Shown here piece after piece: positions 36,801 through 49,815 of a DNA stretch of 64,000 nt. The notes below the pieces were generated by a model. That model was not told where the DNA came from. It did not search any database and saw only the letters and a program-made list of their open reading frames with translations. The stretch is taken from assembly GCA_032358255.1 (NCBI GenBank), contig JAULBX010018525.1, positions 1 through 64,000 on the forward strand, read 5' to 3'. How positions within the stretch are numbered: the first letter of the stretch is position 1; every line of letters begins with the position of its first letter. The position numbers and the translations under genes are program-made. This DNA is from Heterotrichella gracilis. Its lineage: Eukaryota; Sar; Xanthophyceae; Tribonematales; Xanthonemataceae.

Positions 36801-39460
36801 TCCCCCCCTCAGTCCCCCTTGGTAAGCAGATTAGTGCTTGTTTTCTTCTTTTTTTCTGTCGATGTCCCCGAGTCCATCTTCCAGAATATTTGTCAGGTGG
36901 ACAGCCGTTGCTAGGTGTGTAATCGTCATTTGACGGGTATTACACACTTATCAACGATTTGACGACCTGACAAATCTTGTGAAAGATCGACTCGGGAGCA
37001 TGGACAGAAAATCCACGACCCTACGCCGGAATGCTGTGGAAAGAATTATCCCGTATGTATTTGCGTAGGAAATGAATCATGTTTTGGCGATGACAACATC
37101 TGCAACCCTGCTGCCCGCCATGCACCAGCCCCAGGGGTCCAATACCTGCACCCCACATCCCAAGTTCCTTGACCTCAGCTCCCATTTTTAAAGCAGTAAA
37201 CCCTGTTCAAGGACAGACCACGAATATATGTGTGTAGGAAAAAAAAATGCACACAAGAAGAGCTCTTGTTTTGTTCTCAAATGCAGGTGCGCTACACCCA
37301 GTTTGGTGATGACGACATCCGCACGCTGCTGCGTGCCATGCGCCAGCCCCCGGGAGCCGATGCACGCACCACTGGCAAGCCTCAGTTGGATGCCCTCCTC
37401 AAGATGGGCAAGGTGGAGGTCAGGGCGATCGCTGTGGAGGGGACGAGGAAGGGGTCCTGGTGGCGGCATGGGGCGTCATCCTCACTGTGAGTACTAATTT
37501 TGGGCATTTTTCCAGTGTGGTAATGTAGGGGTTCAGGTGGTTTGTAATGTGGTCAGTGTGGGATGCGGGTTGTGGGTGGGTGGGGCTGGAAGGTGGTGGT
37601 AGCTTGCCGCCCGATGGTTGGTGCTTGCGCAGTTTGCAATACGATGGCCGGGGGAGGGGTGAGGAGGGGTCACGGGGGCACCATGCAGGGCGACAGGTTT
37701 GGGGCACGCTGTAGTGTTGTGGATGGGAGGTAGGAGGCAGTACCTGGTGCCTAATCATGTACCAGTGGGGCACAAAGGAAAGCAACTGGCTGTGTTCCGC
37801 AGCAAGCTTGATGTTGTCAGTCTTTGTGCGCTGCTAACAGTGTGTATCTACATGTTGTACAGGCAGTGCAAGGTGGTTATTGGGGATGAAACCAAGTGGA
37901 ACACAGCAGTGACACCCACCAGGAAGCAGCCTGTCAAGTTTGACAAAGATGAGGCGCTGGTGGTGCGTCCCTAAACCCTAAATCTTGAACTCTAATACCC
38001 TCAAAGGATAGTGTCCGGGTCACCGCTCGCTATACCAGACAGCTAGGGTGTAGGGTTTTAGGGTATGGGGTTAAGGGTAGAAGCATGAGGCCACAGCCAA
38101 GTTTGTAACCTGCTTGGCTCCACGTTTGTTGAAGTAACCTGCCCATTTGTATTTGAATCAGCTTCAGCACACCATGGGGTGTTATTGCAAGAGGGTTGCA
38201 CACATTCATACCAGGCTTAAATTGGAACCTCAGCCAATTTAATAGCCCTGGTACGAAGGTGTGCAAGCCTCTTGCAATTGCACCCAAAAGTGGCACTGAA
38301 GCCATGAAATGGATGGGGTACTCGAACACACATATAGAGGTTACCAATTAAAGGGAGATCGCTTGCCCCAGATGCCATGTATGGACAAGCATCCTAATTG
38401 AATTGGAACTGCATAATGTGACAGTGCCACTGGCAGTGCTGCATGTGCTGGCAATGCGCTAGGGACAGGGTTTTGGGTTTAGGGTTTAGGGGCTCTTCTT
38501 TTAAACATCTCAATGTGTGCTGTGTGCAGTTTGGAGTGAGTGACGATGAGGCTAATCATGGTGACCTGGCAGTGATCGAGCTGTGGGACACGCACTGGGT
38601 CAACGAGATGCTGGTGAGTGTTACGCTACCTACTAGACCCTACATTGCTTGGCCCAGCGCCAGGTGAAGGGTGACATGTGCACAGTCAAATTGGATGAAT
38701 CTCCCAGGTGGTACCCTTAATTGATACTCTCATAGTTAGTTAGTTAGGTACATGCATTCCAGCAAAATAGCCAGATTAGCAGTCAGTCTTGCACATGCGG
38801 CGCCATGCAGCTCTTTCCTGGCACTGTTTGAACCATCTATTGATCCCACGCGACTTGAGGTCCTGCTGGAGTAGGTCAGCCCACGTGGCCCTAGGATTAC
38901 CTACCCCCTTTGCCCCCTCTACCCTACCAAACACCATACAGTTAGGAGCCGATCGTCTGATAAACGTCCTAAATGTCCCAACCAGGTTTTTCAAAATAAT
39001 TGTTTAAGGGCTCTGTGTGGGGTTTCAAGGTTGGTGCACACCCCTATCTCCGTTCTCCTTAGGAAGTGTGGGCATCAAAGCATAAGTGACAAACTCAGGG
39101 ACATTAGGCTAAGCTGATACTCTCATGAAGTGACAAAACTGGGAATCTGCAGGGTAAAGTGGAGCTGTGCATGGGTACTAAGTTGAAAGTTAACCCTAAA
39201 TCCCAAACCCTAAAACCTGATCCATGGGTGCAATCTGCAGGGCCGAGTGGAGCTGCGCATGTCCGACACCCAGTCTGAAACTCAACCCTAAACCCTAAAC
39301 CCTACATTCTAATGTGCAGGGCCGCGTGGAGCTGCGCATGTCCGACATCCTCCAGCGCCGCTGCATCGAGAAGGCTTTCCCCCTCGAAGCCGAGGGAGGG
39401 GGCCGCACAGGCGGCCAGCTCAAGCTGTCGGTCAAGTGGGTTAACATTCTGGCAACATAA
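30889..39460 (+). CDS. Extended synaptotagmin-like SMP-C2-C2 protein
   Basis: Exons: 30889-30927 (tentative start), 31461-31850, 32660-32865, 33528-33732, 34049-34138, 34910-35074, 35279-35385, 35729-35893, 36117-36321, 37287-37486, 37863-37962, 38530-38613, 39320-39460 (TAA). All phases agree; about 698 aa. Residues ~165-365 are an SMP lipid-transfer domain: KEWLKKLVILLWPHI, FELGTIPPRVSDV, VDVEWKGNADIEM, LAARVRIGMAPLL, EQPMKLDFKITLGN, then NFIKENILATYLLPEKYV. C2A follows (LLEVEIIEAKNLPSTDW to HLYDEDKFSADDEIG). Its first loop has PSPYVE in place of the usual SDPYV, so calcium binding may be weakened. A second C2 (GKVEVRAIAVEG to VELRMSDIL, then GQLKLSVKWV) ends the protein. Extended synaptotagmins and plant SYTs tether ER to plasma membrane and move lipid. 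Here the N-terminus is Ser/Gln/Ala-rich and I see no membrane anchor; a missed first exon is possible. Confidence 0.86.
31308..31330. repeat. CCCTAAA tract upstream of SMP-C2 exon 2
   Basis: Three CCCTAAA-type units (CACCCTAAACCCTAAATTC) lie in the presumed first intron. Just upstream, at about 31150-31180 and 31286-31300, the opposite-strand form TTTAGGGTTTAG/TAGGGTT occurs. Confidence 0.7.
32319..32700 (+). repeat. Tandem copies of an exon 5' edge with its acceptor
   Basis: Four copies of the segment GTGCTGACCCACGACCC(C/G)GACT and onwards to GAGACCACCGCAT start at 32319, 32453, 32554 and 32660. Spacings are 134, 101 and 106 bases. The last copy continues into the real SMP exon. The third and fourth also share the preceding intron end TATATTTTGGCTGCAG, so acceptor sites are copied too. 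Copies 2 and 3 run into TAA or a frame change soon after the copied part. Confidence 0.93.
32960..33046. other. Near-perfect 36-bp foldback hairpin in an intron
   Basis: The left arm 32960-32995 (starts GATACCAAACCCACAAAATC) is the reverse complement of the right arm 33011-33046 with only two mismatches, around a loop of about 15 bases. It sits in the intron after the first SMP exon. The size is that of a plant-like pre-miRNA or a minimal foldback element. No transcript evidence is available from sequence alone. Confidence 0.85.
33049..33135 (+). repeat. Decayed copy of SMP exon 3' end with donor
   Basis: This intronic segment resembles 32788-32872, the end of the exon before it: AGATGGC, ATGCTGCC, TGCTGAA, AAGCCCAAGTGG, AAGGCGCTG. 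and the lysine codon region. It is interrupted by changes and lacks the good donor, so it is read as a pseudo-copy. Confidence 0.75.
34271..34430. mobile_element. Short retroposed insertion with ACTT tail and 12-bp TSD
   Basis: An approximately 160-bp insert is flanked by the exact 12-base direct repeat ACTAGCGGAGAT (34259-34270 and about 34431-34442) and ends in (ACTT)5. Simple-repeat tails and target-site duplications of this length are typical of LINE-mobilised sequences. It contains no open frame I can assign, so it may be a 5'-truncated LINE end or a SINE. It lies in an intron of the SMP-C2 gene. Confidence 0.75.
34782..34832 (+). repeat. Decayed copy of the exon start at 34910
   Basis: The segment GCCTGCAGATCTC, GGAGCAGCCCATG and CTTCAAAAT repeats the acceptor and first 40 bases of the exon at 34910-35074, about 120 bases upstream of it, and then meets a stop. 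It is one of many exon-edge copies in this gene. Confidence 0.85.
35521..35577 (+). repeat. Decayed copy of the exon start at 35729
   Basis: TTGCCCAGGCTGTATGCGCG, GGTAAGCGCACCACCCACAT and GGCTAT copy the acceptor and the first ~45 bases of the C2A exon beginning at 35729. The copy contains a GTAAGC donor, so it could act as a cryptic mini-exon. Confidence 0.85.
37081..37135 (+). repeat. Decayed copy of the exon start at 37287
   Basis: TTTTGGCGATGACAACATCT, GCAACCCTGCTGCC and GCCATGCACCAGCCCC match the coding start of the exon at 37287 at roughly four bases in five. A second fragment at about 36636-36652 repeats TGCAGGTGCGCTA and the bases after it. Confidence 0.8.
38161..38302. other. Long imperfect foldback hairpin in an intron
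   Basis: Left arm 38161-38225 and right arm about 38233-38302 are complementary over roughly 65 bases, with shared blocks CTTCAG, TTGCAAGAGG, TTGCACAC, TACCAGG and AATTGG (read against the reverse complement). The loop is very short. It sits between the exons at 37863 and 38530 of the SMP-C2 gene. It could be a small-RNA precursor or a miniature inverted-repeat element; no clear target-site duplication was found. Confidence 0.8.
38732..39115 (-). mobile_element. 5'-truncated LINE fragment (3' end), intronic
   Basis: Read on the minus strand the insert encodes the C-terminal tail typical of non-LTR retrotransposon ORF2 proteins: a Gly-rich lead, ATWADLLQQDLKSRG, then INRWFKQCQERAAWRRM and a stop. 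It ends in a (TAAC)n-type tail at 38732-38745. A direct repeat TGATACTCTCAT flanks the insert (about 38720-38731 and 39116-39127), so it is a genuine insertion. A second copy at 50851-51057 is nearly identical in the shared part. Confidence 0.85.
39150..39305 (+). repeat. Two exon-start copies separated by CCCTAAA tracts
   Basis: The start of the last SMP-C2 exon (39320: GCAGGGCCGCGTGGAGCTGC) is preceded by two copies, at about 39150 (GCAGGGTAAAGTGGAGCTGT) and at about 39237 (GCAGGGCCGAGTGGAGCTGC, extending through GCGCATGTCCGACA). CCCTAAA-type heptamers follow each copy. The second copy is nearly perfect for 30 bases and so looks recent. Confidence 0.9.
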
Positions 39461-40965
39461 GGAGAACGGATGTAGTGTGCATGCGTGGCTACGTAAGGAG
39501 ATGGAGGGAGCGTGTATGTGTGGTGGCGATAAGGTGGTTGGGGTGGGGTGGGGACAGCATCTGGTTCCGCTCAGGGACCAGAAGGGGGGCATTTTTCAAT
39601 TTTGGAATGGATGACGGAGGGGGATATGATATGGGTTGGGGTTAGGGTTGGATGGAGGGGGTTCGTCAAACGCGTCAAGGAGTGCATGTGAGGTCATTGG
39701 CTTGCCTTACCACGGCCCTCTCCACCACAGTAAGGGACAAAGCTCATACTACCGATCAGGCAGGCGGTAACACAAGACTATTAGACAATGCAGGTGGTTT
39801 GTTTAAATGCCTGCACGAAACTGTGTAGGGTCAGGGATTCTGCTAATTTAGTAGCTACCCGGGGGTTTACACAAGTGTAGTAGGTACCCACAGGGTGGGG
39901 TGGGGAGATAGGACAGTGAATTGCGCAGATAAAAGCTGTCCGCCCATGCTTTGTGTTCAGGGTAGCCTCTTAAATTACGGCGTGCTGGCCATAGTGTACT
40001 TGCTGCATATCAACCAATTCAAAGCAGTCAGGTCCAGCTATTACCCTCGCGAGGGTTTCATGCCTCACCTTAGGCAACATCAACATCAACGCATGCAATT
40101 ATCTGACCTTGTGCTTGCCACACAAAAGTCTATGCAAGTAATCGGTGAACAGCGAGTAACTACTTGGCAAACAGGTGACTCTCTTGTGGTACGTCCAGGG
40201 TGCATGTGCCCCCTTCCTAAACTACTCCACCCTACACTGCACATCTTTCGAAGGCTCATAGTTGGGCCACTTTGTAGGACGTTACTGGACAGGTAAACAA
40301 GATATTTTCCACAACTGTGCATATACAGATCGCAAAATGAACTGTATTGCTGCTCAACTGGCGGCATCGTTTCGGCACTCACATTTGGCCTCCCATATGC
40401 ATGCATGCACGTACGTTGGGCACCTGCTGTGGCACGAGCACTAAACCGCAACCTTATTCACAGCGATCTACAAGACATCTCTCTTATTTTGGGGTTGTTG
40501 TAACTTGCCATTAAGCAGCAAAGGTGTTTATATGACGATTGCATCACATGCACTGCATTGGTTTGCATGCATGTCTAAAGTGGAGCACAAGAAAGAGGCG
40601 ATCCACCCGTTATACTGCCTCAAACATATCACAAGCTGATGAGTGCGCTCACACCAAGCAACAGGTGTCGTAACAGTATGTCCACGAGTACGGCTGGACA
40701 CACACCACGTTTCGAAACCTGGGCTGTGTGGTGTGAGCACTCTTCTTCAGCTCTGTGATACGTTTCACCCAGTAAACGGTTGGGGTACCTCCCTTTCCTG
40801 TGGTCCAACGACACCTAAGACACGCATGCCACTGCAATATTCCCACTTTGCCCAACCCTGGGCTGCTTCCTACGTTATTTTCTGGTGCACCCAGGGACTG
40901 CATCTCAGCAGTTTATCCTCCACCCACTGCAGGTACTGCCGCTTCAACTGGATAGCTGAATAGAA
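39461..40965. other. Intergenic region, no supported gene
   Basis: This contains the 3' flank of the SMP-C2 gene and the promoter side of the ribulokinase gene. No coding structure is supported. A minus-strand open frame at 40870-41433 overlaps the ribulokinase start and is treated as a shadow. Confidence 0.4.
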
Positions 40966-45767
<4,802 letters not shown>

Positions 45768-46261
45768 AGCTTGCGGCTCATGTGTCCAAACACACTTGTT
45801 GCGATGGCGTCTGAGGAAATCTGCCGCATTCAGTCACTGATCCAGTAACTGTTGCTGAACTTGTATGCATGCAGCACTTGCAGAACTCGAACATAATGCC
45901 ATTGGCATCGCCTCTGGTGCATCTGGTGGTTCAACGCAATGTGCTGCGTTTCCATGTTTGATGATTCCTCCCTTCAGTGAACCTCACTGAACTGCTTTTT
46001 TTGTACTGTCAACCCGAAATTACTTGTTTTATTGTTGCGCATTGAATTAACAAATGTGGAAGCAGAGGGGTGCAAGAGGCACACACAAGGATGTGGTGGG
46101 TGTACTGATCAGAGAGGAGGATTTAGGGTTTAGGGTTTATTTGGGCGAGGGGGGAAAATGACCGGAAAGTGCTCCACTGCAGTTGGAAACCAGCATGTTA
46201 AACATGCTTGCTACAGCATTAGATAGCAATTGTGCTCCCGAGTGGTCTCATAAACTATGAA

Positions 46262-46873
46262 TAGGGGTGTTCCATAACTCATAACGTTATATAACTTTAT
46301 AAGGTATATAACGTTATATAACGGTTATATGAAAATCTTGCCCTGATCTAGAGTTGTATATAACTTTAGTGGGTTAGGGTTATATAACCCTAAATTTTTT
46401 GCCACCGATGGTACACAACCCTGCAAATTGTTCTCGTAAGGTTCCATACGGGTGCCAATACTTGACCTTCAGCAGCAGCAATCAATATGCATTGCTCCCA
46501 ATGACAACGCGTTGCCACAATTGTGCTGTAGAGTTCTTTTATTTGATTAAGGTTCAGGTCAGGTAGACCCTAGTTTAGGGTTTGTGAGTTTGAGGTAACC
46601 CTAATAGGGTTTTAGTAGGACAGTGTGCCAAGTTTGTTCAACTTACAAGCTGAATTGGCGGACCCAGTTTACGTGTGAGTATTGACAAGCCCTTAGGATT
46701 TAATTATCCAGTCCATGCAAACGAAAGCAAATGAAACAGTTTCCTGACACTCCATTTCCATGATTTTTGGGTCATGCATAACCTCGAATATAACGTTATA
46801 TAACTTGTAAAGTTATATATAACGTTCTATAACGTTATGTGAAAATCTCATATAACCCTAAGGAACACCCCTA
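46262..46873. mobile_element. Non-autonomous hAT-type DNA transposon (MITE-like)
   Basis: The 612-bp element is bounded by 12-bp terminal inverted repeats, TAGGGGTGTTCC and GGAACACCCCTA. It is flanked by a perfect 8-base direct repeat ACTATGAA (46254-46261 and 46874-46881). An 8-bp target duplication with ends of the form (C/T)AGGGGTG is characteristic of the hAT superfamily. Many palindromic TATAACGTTATA motifs cluster near both ends, as in hAT subterminal regions. There is no transposase frame, so it must have been moved in trans. It sits between the ribulokinase and the next gene. Confidence 0.92.
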
Positions 46874-47133
46874 ACTATGAATCATAGCGGCTAACGACCT
46901 TGGGCATGCGCAAGAGGTTCCGAGAGGTGCACACCTGATCTGCTCCTATGCATGCATGCGTAACTCCAGGACACCGTAACCTCGCAGACAAGCCTATATC
47001 CGCCAGAAAGTTCTGGGTTGTTTGTGACGTGTATCCAGTTCTCGCAGCAGGCGCCTTGCTGTGCCCTAGTTTTAGCAGGTCTATTTGAAACTGTGCTGTA
47101 CTCGAGCCCTCTTCAGGACGTTCGCACTAACCA

Positions 47134-48387
47134 ATGGCTGCCACGACAACGACACGCTGCACTGGAACCCTGCCAGCCCGGCTGGGATGCGCCACTACTT
47201 GCAAGCACAGCGCTCTGCGCTGCAAAGCTCCTATCTCAGTGGCCTCCGGCGCCTTTTTTTTGTCACCACCATTGACAGCCATGAGTAGGCGAGCTGTGCT
47301 TGCAAGAAGTGGTGTATCCCGGCGCCTCCAGCTGGTGCCAATGGCACAGAGGTAAGCTTACTTGAGCTTGTTTTGTAAGCTGAACGACAGTGAGTTTTAC
47401 TAAACCAATTAGCGTACGCTGAGCCTTGCTTTTGCAGTCAGGTGCCTTACACTTTATGAGGTGCAGCGATGGCATGAACAGCGTCAGGACAGGGTCGGTG
47501 GTGCACAGCATACAGTGCATGCTGTATGATACCGAGCTGCCTGCAAACGTGGCTGCACTGGTGCACAGGAGTGTGCAAACTTCAACTGGACTCACCCACA
47601 CACCTTAGCCCTGGCAGTGCACATCACCCGCCCTTCCACCCACCCAGTGCCCCTGCCATGTCACTATCTGTGACCATAAAAACCCTAAACTGTGGGCTGT
47701 GCTACTTGCAGGTTTGGCAGGCAGGCGACAGCTGAGGAGCATGACACAGCGGCTGACCTCCGCAGGTCTGTCGAGTTCGCTAGAACCCTAGATTCTAAAC
47801 CCTAGAAACCCTAAACCCTAAAGTCTGGAGAGCTGCCCTCCGCAGGGCTGCCGAGTTCGCCAGGGCTAGGGAGGAGATGTCTGTGGAGTTCTCCAGATTG
47901 ATTGCCAAGATTGACGGGGTCGGCATTCAGGTGGCGGGCCTTAGGGACGGGGCCACGCAGCTCAAGACTGGGGTGCAAGGTGTGAAATCACAAGTGGTTA
48001 AGGTCCATGTGGGGCTGAAGGAGGTGCAGAGGCATCAGGGAGTGATGCAGGAAACCCTGGAGGAGGTGCAGACGACGCAGGGAGTGATGCAGCACAGCCT
48101 GTCGTCAGTTGATTCGGCACTAGACGAGCTCCTGCGAAGGTACTGTCCCACCCTGTGGTGTTGAGCTGGTGGGCACATTCTGGCGATATGCATGCAGTGC
48201 CTCTGGTGTGATAGGGTGGATGGGGTGGCTCCCTGCAATAGTAGTGGTGCATGCTGGGCATGCTTGCCTGGGAAGCTGCTCAAGAGTACAGACATTGATC
48301 TGTAGCAGCAATAAGCATCAGCACTAAACACACTGGTGGGCAGCGCTGACCAGCACATTGTCTCTGTGTAGGAGCGGGGGGACATGA
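47134..48387 (+). CDS. Small coiled-coil protein, possibly organelle-targeted
   Basis: Exons 47134-47351, 47712-47765, 47846-48139 and 48372-48387 join in phase to 193 aa. The first ~65 residues (MAATTTTRCTGTLPARLG, with many Ser/Ala/Arg and few acids) look like an organelle-targeting sequence. The third exon encodes a heptad-rich helix (FARAREEMSVEFSRLIAKID, then KEVQRHQGVMQETLEEVQ and LSSVDSALDELLRR), in which the HQGVMQETLEEVQ block is followed by a similar TQGVMQHSLSSV block. I recognise no family; DUF1640-type mitochondrial coiled-coil proteins are one possibility, unproven. Intron 2 (47766-47845) is only 80 bases and is a telomeric tract between two copies of the splice-site region. The terminal exon is tiny and its placement is uncertain. 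AATAAA occurs at 48583-48588. Confidence 0.68.
47752..47865 (+). repeat. Intron flanked by exon-segment duplication around CCCTAAA tract
   Basis: The first copy, about 47752-47784, runs across the donor (GCTGACCTCCGCAG|GTCTGT then CGAGTTCGCTAG). The second, about 47832-47864, runs across the acceptor (GCTGCCCTCCGCAG|GGCTGC then CGAGTTCGCCAG). They match at about 28 of 33 positions, with the splice point at the same place in each. Between them is a tract of CCCTAAA/CCCTAGA units (47784-47823). Confidence 0.92.
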
Positions 48388-49815
48388 GTGGCAAGGGGGG
48401 TGAGAGCGGCGAGGACAAGGGGGAGGAGAACAAAGGCAACGAGCTCGTCTTGCACTGAGTTACTATCAGAGTGACTTCTTTGCTGTCCAATCCTCTGATA
48501 CACGAGGTGGTCCCTGGCCCTTGCCCTCGTTGTGCTTGTCCTAGAAGATTTTGGTGCCCAAGTCGCCTAGTTTTTATTGCTCAATAAACATGGTTTGGCG
48601 TTTAGTGATCTAGTCATCCAGCAAACAGGGACCTGGCGTCTTTTGCTAACAAGATGTACCCGGAGAGTGCCCTCGTTCTTGTCCCAGGGACAAAACCGAT
48701 GTGGGCAAGGCCGAGGACCCACTCTCCTAGTAGATCCTGGCAGCGTAAGACGCCAGGTCCTGTTGGCTGGTTGACTAGACCAGCCAGCTTCACCCTGTGC
48801 AGTGCAGGGAGATTTTGGCAATGTGTTTTTAACCACGAGAAACTTGCTTGGACAGCAGCGGCACGTCTAGCATGGAACCCAAATGTTGAGTTTTTGCCAC
48901 AAGCACGGTGCTTGTTAGGTTGCAGCATTATTAGTGATAGTTTGTATACTTGCAGTTTTTCTGCGAGCCAACAGGCAGTGACAAATGTCCACATGTCCAT
49001 TCGCATAAAGTTCAGTGCAAGCCTGCTCTAAGGCTCAGCCTGGTTCAATCAGTGTGTAGACAACTACTAGTCGCATTCGAAATGGGCATGGTTGCTTCAT
49101 GAGCAGCTCGATACACTACGTCTACATTTTTTTGGGGGGGATCGTGGACCATACAAAGCTCTTGCCGCAAGTGAGGGCCCTGGCTGAACAACTCAGAATT
49201 GCCAAGTTTGCCCAAGCAACGGCTGCACAGGCTGGTGTGCATAGTGTGTGTTGTTGTGCCACGTACTGGTGTGCATTAGTGTGCACCATCCAGGGTTGGC
49301 AAGATCCTTGGCAATCAATGAAGTCCTTCGAGAGCATGTTGCTCTCCTGGTATGGCATATGGCATCGCCACCTTGTCAAGTTCAATGAAGGCATTGCCTA
49401 TTAAGTGGAGTTTGTGAATGCCAGGTTGGCATATAAGGCTTACATAGGCTTTGCCCTTGTTAATAGCTGTAAACAATCTACTGTCAAATTGAATGACATG
49501 CCTTATTGCTGACATGATTTGGATGACTGGTCCAATGGCACATTTCAAATAATAGTTTTAAGTAAATCCGGTAACCATCCACAACAGAAAACTTGATGAG
49601 AAAGCACTGGCAAAATTCAATTGTGGCAACATGCACTTCCTGAATCAGAGCTGCTCATTTGAAAGACTTAGTCGTGAACACCTGTTTGCTTCATGGGGCA
49701 ACATATATAGGGACCTTGCCAATTCACATCGTTTGACATTCTAGGAATCTGGGAAATGGGCCGCCCACACACCCATTAACCCCCTCCCCGAACCCCCCCC
49801 ACCCTGCACACAAAG
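48388..49815. other. Intergenic region between convergent genes
   Basis: This is the 3' flank of the small coiled-coil gene and of the giant coiled-coil gene, which converge here. Apart from the AATAAA at 48583-48588 and the large hairpin at 48606-48782 I see no supported feature. Confidence 0.45.
48606..48782. other. Long hairpin (arms of about 80 bp)
   Basis: The arm 48606-48686 is complementary to about 48702-48782 at roughly four bases in five, with matched blocks TCTAGTCA, CCAGC, ACCTGGCGTCTT, GGAGAGTG, CCTCG and TTG-CCCA. The loop is about 15 bases. It lies just past the AATAAA of the small coiled-coil gene. Green-algal miRNA precursors are often long hairpins of this kind; a miniature inverted-repeat element is the main alternative. 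Confidence 0.85.
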
